Positions 9,012 to 16,852 of a DNA stretch of 64,000 bases are shown piece by piece (position 1 is the stretch's first letter; every line of letters starts with the position of its first letter). Position numbers and translations under genes: made by a program. A model generated the notes under the pieces. It did not search any database. It was given only the letters and a program-made list of their open reading frames with translations, and was not told the origin of the DNA. Origin of the DNA: Gracilimonas sp965227215 (GTDB lineage: Bacteria; Bacteroidota; Rhodothermia; Balneolales; Balneolaceae); the NCBI GenBank assembly GCA_965227215.1, contig OZ245729.1:930001-994000 (forward strand), written 5' to 3'.

Positions 9012-9477
9012 AAACTGGAATTGGAGATTGATCTTTAATGGTATTCAGCACAATACTGGTATGCAGACGTTCAACGTCGGGCAGGGTCGTAAGCTTATTT
9101 CGCATAAGCTGTTCATAGTCTTTAGTGTCTTTGGCTACCACGTGCAGTAAAAAATCACCATCGCCCGTGGTATGGTAACAGGCCAGTATCTCGGGAATTT
9201 CTTTTATGGCAGATGCAAACTCTTCCAGTAGATTTAGCTGGTGAACACTTAAGGTTACTTTTACAAAAGCCGTAAACCCCCTACCGACCAACTCTTTATT
9301 TATCTTCGCGCTATATCCTTCGATAAACCCTTCCCGCTCTAAACGGCGAACGCGCTCTAAAGTCGGTGTAGTTGTAAGCTCAATTCTTTTGGCGAGCTCA
9401 TTGTTGGCCATCCTTCCTTCTTGCTGAAGAATGGCGATAATCTTTTTGTCGGTAGCATCAAGCTTGGGAGATGACAT
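8992..9477 (-). CDS. Lrp/AsnC family transcriptional regulator
   Basis: 161 residues: an N-terminal winged helix-turn-helix (LDATDKKIIAILQQEGRMAN ... TPTLERVRRLEREGFIEGY) and a C-terminal RAM ligand-binding domain (EILACYHTTGDGDFLLHVVA). These regulators respond to amino acids. It overlaps the methionine gamma-lyase start by 20 bp and is transcribed with it, so it probably controls that gene and itself. A phased direct repeat 15-34 bp upstream of its start is a candidate autoregulatory site. Confidence 0.93.
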   Translation of the reverse strand: MSSPKLDATDKKIIAILQQEGRMANNELAKRIELTTTPTLERVRRLEREGFIEGYSAKINKELVGRGFTAFVKVTLSVHQLNLLEEFASAIKEIPEILACYHTTGDGDFLLHVVAKDTKDYEQLMRNKLTTLPDVERLHTSIVLNTIKDQSPIPVYDENED

Positions 9478-9491
9478 ATAAGAAGGACTTG

Positions 9492-9511
9492 CTATAATTA
9501 CCCTATAATTA
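9492..9511. promoter_or_regulatory. Candidate Lrp-type operator: 11-bp-phased direct repeat
   Basis: The 9-mer ctataatta occurs at 9492-9500 and again at 9503-9511, exactly 11 bp apart, about one helical turn. It lies just upstream of the Lrp-family gene, whose first codon ends at 9477. Repeated AT-rich sites phased on the helix are typical of Lrp-type binding. It could equally be promoter-related sequence. Confidence 0.4.
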
Positions 9512-9573
9512 TAAGCAATTATCCTTCAATAAGACATATTTATAGACATGAAGGCTGCAGTATTACTTTATAC

Positions 9574-9616
9574 AGAATTAAATTCTTTTGAATAGGGTGC
9601 CGTAGAATTTAATTCT
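9574..9616. repeat. 13-bp perfect inverted repeat between glycerate kinase and the Lrp gene
   Basis: Arms agaattaaattct (9574-9586) and agaatttaattct (9604-9616) are exact reverse complements separated by 17 bases. Each arm is also almost palindromic by itself, so two operator half-sites are as likely as one hairpin. It lies 69 bp downstream of the leftward glycerate kinase stop and 97 bp upstream of the Lrp gene start. Confidence 0.6.
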
Positions 9617-9684
9617 AGCCGTATGACCGATTCCCTGCACTCTCTGAAATAATATTCTATGTTATGCTTCTCTCTTGGACTTCT

Positions 9685-10980
9685 CTATCCTACCAAAACC
9701 ACCTGAAGATCCATCAGATTATTACCGGTTGCTCCTGTTTTGAGCATGGTTTCCATTTCTCTATGGAAGTGATATGAGTCGTTATTCTGAAGATAGCTTT
9801 CCGGCTCCAGCTTCTTTTTCCGGGCTTCAAGCGTTGTTTTAGAGTTAATGATTGCGCCCGCAGCATTGGTCGGACCATCAACACCATCAGTAGCAAAACT
9901 AAGTAGTGAAATGGAGTGCTGGCCTTCAATAGAAATAGCCGCATTTAGTGCCAACTCCTGGTTTCGCCCACCTTTTCCATCTCCTTTCACATTAACGGTA
10001 CTTTCCCCGTAATAAACCAAGGCTGCCGGGGCCTTCAAGTCTGATTTTTTACTTAAAATTGAAATGGCATCGCTGCATATTCTTTTGGAAACTTCTTTAA
10101 CATCTGCACTATAGGCTTCATCACTTACCTTCACATTATATTCCTGTTCTCTTAAATATCTGCCTACATTTTCTGCTAACATTCCGGCTCCGGATATCAC
10201 TTTTACTTCATGCTTCTTCCAATCATGTGTTTTTGGCTTTGGGGTTTCGGGGCTGTCGCCATGCATGCCTTTGGAAAGGTGAATACGAACCGAATGTGGA
10301 ACATCTTCCCATAGACTGAAGTGCTTCAAAACTTGAAAAGCTTCTTTAAAGGTTGAAGGATCCGGTACGGTAGGTCCGCTGCCAATTACTTCAGGATTAT
10401 CTCCGGGCACATCAGAAAGAATAACAGATATCAACCGGTGACCGGACAATAGCTCTCCCAGTTTCCCTCCTGCTGTTTCTGAGAGATGCTTTCTGACCAC
10501 ATTAATTTGCTCAATGGAAGCTCCGGAATTGATCAACAATTCGTACGTTTTCTGATATTCATCAACTTCAATACCTTCAGCCGGAATACAGAATAATGAT
10601 GATGCCCCACCTGACAATAAAAACACAACGGTATCTTCTTCAGGTATCTTTTTCGCCAGCTCCCAAAGCTCGTACGAGGCAGAAACAGAATCATCATCCG
10701 GGTAAGGATGGGCACCTTTAAAAACCTGAACATGCTGCAATTCTCTGGAGCTTTCGGGGGCAATCACCATTCCGTCTTTTATTTGAGAACCGAAGTAAGC
10801 TTCTGCTTCTCTGGCCATCCCAAAAGAAGCCTTACCCGCTCCCAGAATCCATACCTTTCCCTCTATTTGAAAGGAGGATAAGATCCCAGCCACATCGGGA
10901 TTAAAGAATTTCCCGTCCACAAAATTATTAACAACGTCTTCTAATATTGAGCGATGCTGATCTGTTTTTTCACTCATCAA
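9685..10980 (-). CDS. Glycerate 2-kinase (GckA/TtuD type, DUF4147-MOFRL)
   Basis: 431 residues with the two-domain glycerate kinase type-2 architecture. The N-terminal DUF4147 domain has LSGGASSLFCIPAEGI, VVRKHLSETAGGKLGELLSG and SDVPGDNPEVIGSGPTVPDP. The C-terminal MOFRL domain has GGRNQELALNAAI and SFATDGVDGPTNAAGA. It phosphorylates D-glycerate to 2-phosphoglycerate. The exosortase gene lies upstream on the same strand, but a hairpin between them argues for separate transcripts. No glyoxylate or serine-cycle genes are adjacent, so the source of glycerate is not indicated. Confidence 0.92.
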   Translation of the reverse strand: MMSEKTDQHRSILEDVVNNFVDGKFFNPDVAGILSSFQIEGKVWILGAGKASFGMAREAEAYFGSQIKDGMVIAPESSRELQHVQVFKGAHPYPDDDSVSASYELWELAKKIPEEDTVVFLLSGGASSLFCIPAEGIEVDEYQKTYELLINSGASIEQINVVRKHLSETAGGKLGELLSGHRLISVILSDVPGDNPEVIGSGPTVPDPSTFKEAFQVLKHFSLWEDVPHSVRIHLSKGMHGDSPETPKPKTHDWKKHEVKVISGAGMLAENVGRYLREQEYNVKVSDEAYSADVKEVSKRICSDAISILSKKSDLKAPAALVYYGESTVNVKGDGKGGRNQELALNAAISIEGQHSISLLSFATDGVDGPTNAAGAIINSKTTLEARKKKLEPESYLQNNDSYHFHREMETMLKTGATGNNLMDLQVVLVG

Positions 10981-11019
10981 TTAAATCCTTCTCTTTTCAA
11001 TTAAAGCCAACCGTATCAG

Positions 11020-11058
11020 ATAAAAAGCTCATTTTACTATGAGGCAAACGAGCTTTTA
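11020..11058 (-). terminator. Putative intrinsic terminator of the exosortase gene
   Basis: On the minus strand AAAAGCTC (about 11056-11050) pairs with GAGCTTTTT (about 11030-11022), with a 19-base loop and a T-run in the second arm. It lies directly after the exosortase-family stop. The long loop lowers confidence. Confidence 0.5.
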
Positions 11059-11061
11059 ATG

Positions 11062-11580
11062 TTAAGCAAATTCTTTTGCCTTTTCATCGGGAAAAGCATC
11101 AGCATAATTCACCCAAACCATCCATAAAATAAATATCACAATGTAGAATATGGCGGTGGTGGAATAATCATGGGTGAAATCAAAAAACTCAGGCCATTTT
11201 GCCTGTGTGATGGCCAGGGCGACAACTCTTATAATGTTTACCAGATAGATAATTCCGATCCCCACAAAACAAAAGCTCAGTTTATTTTTCCAGTCGCCCG
11301 GATAAGCCAAAATAAACCCGAGAAACAATCCCATTGCCGCAATACCATTACAGCCATCTACAATTTCAATTCCCGGATACTCTCCAATCCCAATAATCCG
11401 GTTCACGGTAAATACATCAAAGCCCAGTATTTCGATAATGCCGGCACTGGTACCAATTATATTCAGTGACAACCAATAGTCCAGATCCCCTGCCGGAAGC
11501 AGCCACAGTTCATACACTATATACCAAATAATAAAAATAACCAGCGTTTTGGCTATGAATTTGAAAATCGGAGAATTCAT
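11062..11580 (-). CDS. Exosortase/archaeosortase family protein (orphan, Bacteroidota type)
   Basis: A 172-residue multi-helix membrane protein with the catalytic motifs of the exosortase/archaeosortase superfamily: Cys in EIVDGCNGIAAMG, Arg in LVNIIRVVAL, and His in FTHDYSTTAIFY. These enzymes are proposed transpeptidases that process C-terminal sorting signals of surface proteins. The short length and lack of an attached domain fit the single-domain forms (XrtF/XrtX-like) of Bacteroidota. No partner gene, polysaccharide cluster or obvious sorting-signal protein is adjacent. Its substrate cannot be inferred here. Confidence 0.88.
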   Translation of the reverse strand: MNSPIFKFIAKTLVIFIIWYIVYELWLLPAGDLDYWLSLNIIGTSAGIIEILGFDVFTVNRIIGIGEYPGIEIVDGCNGIAAMGLFLGFILAYPGDWKNKLSFCFVGIGIIYLVNIIRVVALAITQAKWPEFFDFTHDYSTTAIFYIVIFILWMVWVNYADAFPDEKAKEFA

Positions 11581-11740
11581 TTACAACTCATTTAATTAAC
11601 TCATCAAATAATCTTCGATAATATAAAACGTTGAACTCCAACTTATTCAATCATTTTGAATCTGAATTACAACACAAGCCTCGTTAGAAAATTCAAAATT
11701 TGTAGAATCCTGAACGATATTAATCATACAAACCGTTATC

Positions 11741-11756
11741 TTGGAAGCGTTTCCAA
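11741..11756. promoter_or_regulatory. LacI/GalR-like operator upstream of acyl-CoA dehydrogenase
   Basis: TTGGAAGCGTTTCCAA has 6-bp perfect arms (TTGGAA/TTCCAA) around GCGT, with the central CG typical of LacI-family operators. It is centred about 41 bp upstream of the start at 11790 and overlaps a ttatcttgg sequence resembling a Bacteroidota -7 box. Repression by a LacI-family protein is an inference; no such regulator is encoded in this window. Confidence 0.45.
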
Positions 11757-11789
11757 CAAACAAATTTAAACAGATAGTAGTATAGTAAT

Positions 11790-12962
11790 ATGGATGCCGT
11801 TTTAGACCGAGAGTTATCATTTGAGCTCACAGAGGATCAAAAAATGATCCGCGACAGTGTAAAAGAATTTGTAGAACGAACTGTAGCTCCTTCGGTAATG
11901 GAAAGAGATAACAGTAAAGAATTTCCTCACGACATTGTTAAGCAACTGGGAGAGTTGGGAATGCTCGGCATCTACCACGAAGAGCAATATGGCGGTGGCG
12001 GGTTTGATGTAGTCAGCTTTTGCCTGGCTCTCGAAGAAATTGCCCGATGGGATGCCTCCCTTGCACTCACTGTTGCCTCGCATACTTCTCTGGGTACCGG
12101 ACATATTGCTATTGCAGGAAACCACGAGCAGAAAAAGAAATACATGCCCGCTCTCACAAAAGGAGAAAAGCTGGCTGCCTGGTGCCTGACTGAGCCGGGT
12201 TCAGGCAGTGATGCTTCCGGAATGAAATCAACCGCCATTAAAGAGGGCGATAAGTATATCCTGAATGGCTCCAAGATTTTTATTACCCAGGGTTCTGTAG
12301 GTGATGTATATGTGGTGCTTGCTAAAACGGATACATCCAAAGGAGTGAAAGGCATTTCTGCCTTTATCGTAGAGCGCGAATGGGACGGCGTAAAACCCGG
12401 TGAAGGCATGCACAAGTTGGGAATGAATTCATCTGATACCACTGAAGTGGTATTTGAGAATGTGGAAGTTCCCGCTGAGAATTTACTGGGAGAAGAAGGA
12501 CAAGGTTTTATTGACACCATGAAAGTGCTGGATGGCGGACGGGTAGGAATTGCCGCCCTTTCAGTGGGTATTGCTCGCGGGGCGCTGGAAGAGTCGCTCA
12601 AATATTCCATGGAAAGAAAGCAGTTTGGCACCGCCATTGGCAACTTCCAGTACATGGAAGGAAAAATGGTAGATATGGCTACCGAAATTGACGCCGCCCG
12701 CTTACTCGTTCATCGTGCGGCATGGTTAAAAGATCAAGGCAAACCATACACTAAAGAAGCCTCAATGGCCAAGCTGTTTGCTTCGGAATTGTCCGTTCGT
12801 GCAGCCGATGAAGCTGTTCAAATTCATGGTGGCTATGGATACACTAAAGAATACCATGTGGAACGATTTATACGCGATGCCAAACTCATGACCATTGGCG
12901 AAGGAACATCTGAAGTACAACGACTGATCATCGCCAGAGAATTAAAAAAGGGCTTAGTCTAA
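11790..12962 (+). CDS. Acyl-CoA dehydrogenase (short-chain/butyryl type)
   Basis: 390 residues of a complete acyl-CoA dehydrogenase: AWCLTEPGSGSDASGMKSTA (FAD/substrate loop), SKIFITQGSVGDVYVV, RKQFGTAIGNFQYMEGKMVDM, and IHGGYGYTKEYHVERFIRDAKLMTIGEGTSEVQ. The IGEGTSEVQ segment contains the catalytic Glu position of short-chain enzymes. It introduces the alpha-beta double bond into acyl-CoA and passes electrons to ETF. It has its own promoter region of 209 bp with a palindromic site and a good terminator, so it is probably monocistronic. Chain-length preference is a guess. Confidence 0.92.
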   Translation: MDAVLDRELSFELTEDQKMIRDSVKEFVERTVAPSVMERDNSKEFPHDIVKQLGELGMLGIYHEEQYGGGGFDVVSFCLALEEIARWDASLALTVASHTSLGTGHIAIAGNHEQKKKYMPALTKGEKLAAWCLTEPGSGSDASGMKSTAIKEGDKYILNGSKIFITQGSVGDVYVVLAKTDTSKGVKGISAFIVEREWDGVKPGEGMHKLGMNSSDTTEVVFENVEVPAENLLGEEGQGFIDTMKVLDGGRVGIAALSVGIARGALEESLKYSMERKQFGTAIGNFQYMEGKMVDMATEIDAARLLVHRAAWLKDQGKPYTKEASMAKLFASELSVRAADEAVQIHGGYGYTKEYHVERFIRDAKLMTIGEGTSEVQRLIIARELKKGLV

Positions 12963-12992
12963 TCAACTGAACGTCCTATTGTTGTTGGAATC

Positions 12993-13028
12993 AAAAGCCT
13001 GCTGTTCTTTGAGAGCTGCAGGCTTTTT
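12993..13028 (+). terminator. Intrinsic terminator after acyl-CoA dehydrogenase
   Basis: Stem aaaagcctgc (12993-13002) pairs with gcaggctttt (13018-13027) across a 15-base loop, followed by a T-run. It is 31 bp after the stop at 12962. Confidence 0.88.
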
Positions 13029-13116
13029 TTGTTATTTCTTGTGATAATCTCTTTCGGCCTGAAGCATATTTTTCTTACTATCCATGAAACGAACATCAAG
13101 ATAAAAACCCAACGTA

Positions 13117-14325
13117 ATGTCCAAGAACCTATTCAATATTGATGACGCTTTTCTTTTTGAATCTGAGCTGAACGAAGAAGACCGACTCATCATGGAAACG
13201 GCCAGAGATTATGCGCAAAGCAAACTCGAGCCCCGTGCTTTAAAAGGAAATACCGAAGAATATTTTGATCAGGATATCGCCAAAGAAATGGGGGAAATGG
13301 GCTTACTGGGTGTTACCATTCCTGAAGAATATGGAGGCTCCGAAGCCAGCTATACGGCCTATGGGTTGATTGCCCGAGAAGTGGAGCGGGTGGACTCAGG
13401 CTATCGCTCGTTTATGAGCGTGCAATCGTCGCTTGTGATGTACCCCATCTCTGAATTTGGAACCGAAGAGCAGAAGCAAAAATTTCTACCCAAACTGGCT
13501 GCCGGTGAAATGATTGGCTGCTTTGGGTTAACTGAACCTGATCACGGTTCTGATCCCGGGTCCATGGTTACCACAGCTGTTAAAACCGATGGCGGTTGGA
13601 TTATGAACGGTGCCAAAATGTGGATCACCAACTCCCCCATTGCAGATGTGGCTGTGGTCTGGGCCAAAGCTAAAGAGAGTAAAGATGATGAAGGCGTTAT
13701 CCGTGGCTTCCTGGTAGAAAAAGGCATGGACGGATTCTCAGCACCGGCCACCAAATACAAAATGAGCTTGCGTGCTTCCGAAACCGGCGAGCTGGTTTTT
13801 GATGATGTCTTCGTTCCCGATGAAAATGCATTCCCCGATATCAAAGGTTTGAAAGGCCCGTTTATGTGCCTGAATTCTGCCCGTTACGGCATTGCCTGGG
13901 GAACCGTTGGCGCTGCCGAGTTTTGCTACCAACAGGCCCGTGACTACGTTTTGGATAGAAAACAGTTTGGCAAACCACTGGCTGCCAATCAGCTTATTCA
14001 AACCAAACTGGCCAACATGATGACGGATATCACGGCTATGCAGATGCTGGCTTTCCGTTTAGGTAAACTCAAAGACGAAGGCCGTGATCACCCTTCCATG
14101 ACTTCCCTCGCAAAACGAAATAATTGCGGTAAAGCCCTCGAAATTGCACGTATCTCCCGGGATATGCATGGCGGAAACGGCATCACCGGCGACTACCGGG
14201 TGATCCACCACATGGTGAATCTGGAATCCGTAAACACCTACGAAGGTACTTACGACATTCATGGATTGATTCTTGGTAGGGAAATCACCGGTATTCAGGC
14301 CTTCACGCCGAAAGGGAATGATTAG
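13117..14325 (+). CDS. gcdH: Glutaryl-CoA dehydrogenase-like acyl-CoA dehydrogenase
   Basis: 402 residues. Features specific to the glutaryl-CoA dehydrogenase branch are VDSGYRSFMSVQSSLVMYPI, LTEPDHGSDPGSM, LRASETGELVFDDVFVP and the catalytic Glu in VNTYEGTYDIHGLILGREI. This enzyme oxidatively decarboxylates glutaryl-CoA to crotonyl-CoA in lysine and tryptophan breakdown. The gene follows a separate acyl-CoA dehydrogenase after a terminator. No other lysine catabolic gene is adjacent; the thiolase at 28064 could act downstream. Confidence 0.88.
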   Translation: MSKNLFNIDDAFLFESELNEEDRLIMETARDYAQSKLEPRALKGNTEEYFDQDIAKEMGEMGLLGVTIPEEYGGSEASYTAYGLIAREVERVDSGYRSFMSVQSSLVMYPISEFGTEEQKQKFLPKLAAGEMIGCFGLTEPDHGSDPGSMVTTAVKTDGGWIMNGAKMWITNSPIADVAVVWAKAKESKDDEGVIRGFLVEKGMDGFSAPATKYKMSLRASETGELVFDDVFVPDENAFPDIKGLKGPFMCLNSARYGIAWGTVGAAEFCYQQARDYVLDRKQFGKPLAANQLIQTKLANMMTDITAMQMLAFRLGKLKDEGRDHPSMTSLAKRNNCGKALEIARISRDMHGGNGITGDYRVIHHMVNLESVNTYEGTYDIHGLILGREITGIQAFTPKGND

Positions 14326-14347
14326 GTAAAATTCATTACTTTGGATT

Positions 14348-14578
14348 ATGGAATGGAAAAACCACATAGTTTCTGAGCCAAAGGTTCTATTCGGAAAACC
14401 TCGAGTTAAAGGTACCCGAATTTCGGTCGAGCTTATTTTAGAGAAATTGGGTAACGGAGCAACTCAAGAAGAGCTCATGGAATCATATCTGAACCTTTCC
14501 AAGCAACAAATCCAGGCTTGTATTTCTTTTGCAGCTGATAAATTAAAGTCCGAAGTCGCCTATTCGGATGAAAAGTAA
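14348..14578 (+). CDS. DUF433 domain protein, antitoxin-like
   Basis: A 76-residue protein with FGKPRVKGTRISVELILEKL and GATQEELMESYLNLSKQQIQ, the standard DUF433 signature (a small winged-helix fold). DUF433 proteins are usually paired with a DUF5615 PIN-like partner in presumed toxin-antitoxin modules. Here the partner frame overlaps this stop codon but is broken. A TTACTTTG box ends 4 bp before the ATG (14336-14343), so the transcript may be leaderless. Confidence 0.9.
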   Translation: MEWKNHIVSEPKVLFGKPRVKGTRISVELILEKLGNGATQEELMESYLNLSKQQIQACISFAADKLKSEVAYSDEK

Positions 14579-14796
14579 AAAGTCAGTCGTAGTAGATGAA
14601 AGTGTAGACTTTCGATTCATACAAGCACTTCAGAATCATCATATTCTCGCCCATTCAATGTTAATAGAATTGATGGCAGGCCCAACGAAAATGACATTGA
14701 TAGAGCTTGCAGACTTATAACAGAGACTATGCGGAAATGACAAATAATTTTTCTGTTATTACAGAAAAGAAACTTAGAATCAGAAAATTAAATTAA
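14568..14796 (+). pseudogene. Decayed DUF5615 (PIN-like) toxin partner of the DUF433 protein
   Basis: The ATG at 14568 overlaps the DUF433 stop and opens a frame reading SVVVDESVDFRFIQALQNHH, which matches the N-terminus of DUF5615 proteins (conserved DE..D). That frame stops at 14718-14720 after 50 codons. The family's C-terminus is still legible in another frame at 14737-14796 (MTNNFSVITEKKLRIRKLN, then stop), and a middle fragment resembling the usual DEE-helix lies in the third frame. Family members are about 110-115 residues; this locus can encode about 75 residues in pieces. It has lost central sequence and frame, so the toxin is almost certainly inactive. Confidence 0.78.
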
Positions 14797-14798
14797 CC

Positions 14799-15173
14799 AT
14801 GAACACCCTAGGCAACATTATTTGGTTTATTTTTGGTGGTATATTTGTGGCTATTGAATATGCCATGTCCAGTCTGATTTTATGCCTGACTATTATTGGA
14901 ATTCCTTTTGGAGTTCAGACTTTCAAGCTGGCCAGGTTGTCTCTCTTCCCTTTTGGAAAGAAAACGGTGGTTAATGAAAAGTCGGATGGCTGCCTCTCTC
15001 TTGCCATGAACATTCTCTGGATTTTGGTAGGCGGTATCTGGATCAGTATCACCCACATTGTGTTTGGGGCCATTCTGTTTATAACCATCATTGGCATTCC
15101 CTTTGCCAAGCAACACTTCAAACTGGCCTCGGTGGCATTACTCCCTTTCGGCAGAGATATAGTGCCCGAATAA
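14799..15173 (+). CDS. YccF domain-containing inner membrane protein
   Basis: 124 residues with the duplicated YccF (DUF307) unit: first copy LCLTIIGIPFGVQTFKLARL with SLFPFGK, second copy FITIIGIPFAKQHFKLASVA with LLPFGRD. Two hydrophobic segments accompany each copy. Function of the family is unknown; it is a conserved small membrane protein. It starts 2 bp after the last codon of the decayed toxin. Confidence 0.92.
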   Translation: MNTLGNIIWFIFGGIFVAIEYAMSSLILCLTIIGIPFGVQTFKLARLSLFPFGKKTVVNEKSDGCLSLAMNILWILVGGIWISITHIVFGAILFITIIGIPFAKQHFKLASVALLPFGRDIVPE

Positions 15174-15257
15174 TTTTGAGTGCTTACTACCAAAACGATC
15201 TTTTACTGAAACTTTCAGAACATTCATTTACTTTAGGCGGGCAATTTATCCTTTACT

Positions 15258-15758
15258 ATGACGCTTAAAAATCAGCTTTTAGAAAACACCGACACCTTTG
15301 TTGGCAAAATCGACGAATTCACCGATTCGCAATTCAATATAAAGCCGGCCCCAGACTCATGGTCGGCTGCAGATGTGCTGGAACACGTCTATCGATCTGA
15401 ATTTGGAGTGCCCCGGTTGTTCACAGGAGAAACTGAACAACTCACAGACCGGGAGCCGGATGCACTTATACCTGAAATGAAGAAACGCTTCCTCGAATCG
15501 GATGCAAAAATGGAAGCCTCCGGAGTTATACTTCCCACGGAAGGAGAAAAGTCGAAGACAAGTCTGATTGAAAAATTTCGGAGTAACCGGAATAAAATTG
15601 CCGAACTTCTCGAAGAACTTCCGCCAGAAGAACTGTGCCTGAAATTTAAACATCCGGTGTTTGGATATATGACCCGCATGGAATGGGCTCACTTCAGTAT
15701 CGTTCATAGCCAACGCCACATTAAACAGCTCGATCGCATTCAATCTCAACTTCAATGA
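15258..15758 (+). CDS. DinB family protein
   Basis: A 166-residue four-helix DinB-fold protein. PDSWSAADVLEHVYRSE carries the first metal-binding His and HFSIVHSQRHIKQLDRI carries the C-terminal histidine pair, as in DinB/YfiT-like metal proteins and thiol-transferase relatives. Substrate is unknown. The stop overlaps an in-frame ATG of the following hydrolase frame (ATGA), suggesting an operon. A tactttagg box lies about 25 bp upstream of the start. Confidence 0.88.
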   Translation: MTLKNQLLENTDTFVGKIDEFTDSQFNIKPAPDSWSAADVLEHVYRSEFGVPRLFTGETEQLTDREPDALIPEMKKRFLESDAKMEASGVILPTEGEKSKTSLIEKFRSNRNKIAELLEELPPEELCLKFKHPVFGYMTRMEWAHFSIVHSQRHIKQLDRIQSQLQ

Positions 15759-15802
15759 TAGAAAGAACTGAAATCTATATTCATCCGGAAAGAGTGTTTA
15801 AC

Positions 15803-16777
15803 ATGATGCGAGTAACCTTAGCAACTGTGAGCCTTGTTTTAATTGGTGCATTGTTTCCGGTTAGCAGTCTGGCACAGGAAGCAGCCAATAACACCGGAGA
15901 AGAAGTCGTTTTCAAGAGTGGAGACATTGTATTGAATGGCACCCTGATTTTACCGGAAAATGCTGAAGAAGTACCTGTACTCGTTTTTATGGGGGGAATG
16001 TATGAATGGGGAGATCCTCATCCTCAGCGCGAAATTTTTATTCGGGAGAACCTGGAAGCGGTTTTCCCGCAGAGTGGCATCGGGGTACTCTATTACGATC
16101 CACGCGGAGTGGGAGAATCGGAAGGACGATGGGGCCGGGCTTCTTTAACCGATTTCGCGGATGATGCCAAAGCAGCCATACATTTTTTACAGCAAAGAAA
16201 GGAAGTAGATCCCGACCGAATTGGAATTGTGGGCCTGGGGGAAGACGGCTGGATAGCTCAGGTTGTAGCTGCCACTGCCCCCGAGCAGGTTAAATTTATG
16301 GCTTCCCTTGCCGGACCTACCTTCGACCCAACCCGACAGCTGGTGAATGAGTATCACAGCGAATATGTATGCAACGGACAAGACAGCAGTGCCGCTCACA
16401 AGAAAGCAGTGCAAAAAGCTCAGTCTCATCAAAACTGGGTATCGGTGCTGCCACTTACCAAGCGCTGGCGCCACATGAATATGAAGCTTGGGTTTGAACC
16501 TGCCACATACATCAGCGAGATAACCATTCCTGCTTTATTTCTTTTTGCAGAAAATGACGGACAGGTTTATTCGGATTGGGCGATGGAAAGTCTTCAAGAA
16601 ATTTTTCCTGACTCACTTCCCTCCAACTTTTCGGTTCATACCATTGCCGGTGCCAACAAGTTCTTTCATGTAGTTCCCAAATGCTATGACTACCAGGAAG
16701 AAAGCCCAAGTGTACAAAAGAACTTCTCGTTCCGGTTCAAAGAAGTTTTTCAGGATTGGGTTTTCGAGAACTTATAA
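15803..16777 (+). CDS. Alpha/beta-hydrolase fold protein lacking catalytic Ser and His, secreted
   Basis: About 324 residues: signal peptide (MMRVTLATVSLVLIGALF ... SLAQ) and an alpha/beta-hydrolase domain of the prolyl-oligopeptidase-like/X-Pro dipeptidyl type (LYYDPRGVGESEG, DFADDAKAAIHFLQQR). The nucleophile elbow, normally GHSEGG in close relatives, reads GLGEDG; the Ser position (16238-16240) is Gly. The catalytic His position, normally NHLF, reads NKFF (Lys at 16658-16660). The acid Asp is kept (AENDGQV). Start 15803 is preferred because GGAAAGAG precedes it and a signal peptide follows. An upstream ATG at 15755 overlaps the DinB stop and would add 16 residues. Probably a non-catalytic hydrolase fold. 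Confidence 0.8.
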   Translation: MMRVTLATVSLVLIGALFPVSSLAQEAANNTGEEVVFKSGDIVLNGTLILPENAEEVPVLVFMGGMYEWGDPHPQREIFIRENLEAVFPQSGIGVLYYDPRGVGESEGRWGRASLTDFADDAKAAIHFLQQRKEVDPDRIGIVGLGEDGWIAQVVAATAPEQVKFMASLAGPTFDPTRQLVNEYHSEYVCNGQDSSAAHKKAVQKAQSHQNWVSVLPLTKRWRHMNMKLGFEPATYISEITIPALFLFAENDGQVYSDWAMESLQEIFPDSLPSNFSVHTIAGANKFFHVVPKCYDYQEESPSVQKNFSFRFKEVFQDWVFENL

Positions 16778-16852
16778 CCTCTTTGAAAATTAGCTGTATT
16801 TCATTTCATTAAAGAATTCCCTGCTTCTTTAACCAATATCCTGGAGTGAGCT

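Noticed and set aside
11972..12655. Long open frame on the minus strand (227 codons) inside the acyl-CoA dehydrogenase gene
   Set aside because: It lies wholly inside a well-conserved gene on the other strand, encodes a Ser/Pro-rich sequence with no domain, and is a codon-bias shadow.
14749..14768. Perfect 8-bp hairpin ttttctgt/acagaaaa considered as a terminator of the DUF433 module
   Set aside because: It lies in the legible C-terminal coding remnant of the DUF5615 toxin (FSVITEK), so the pairing is better explained by codons.
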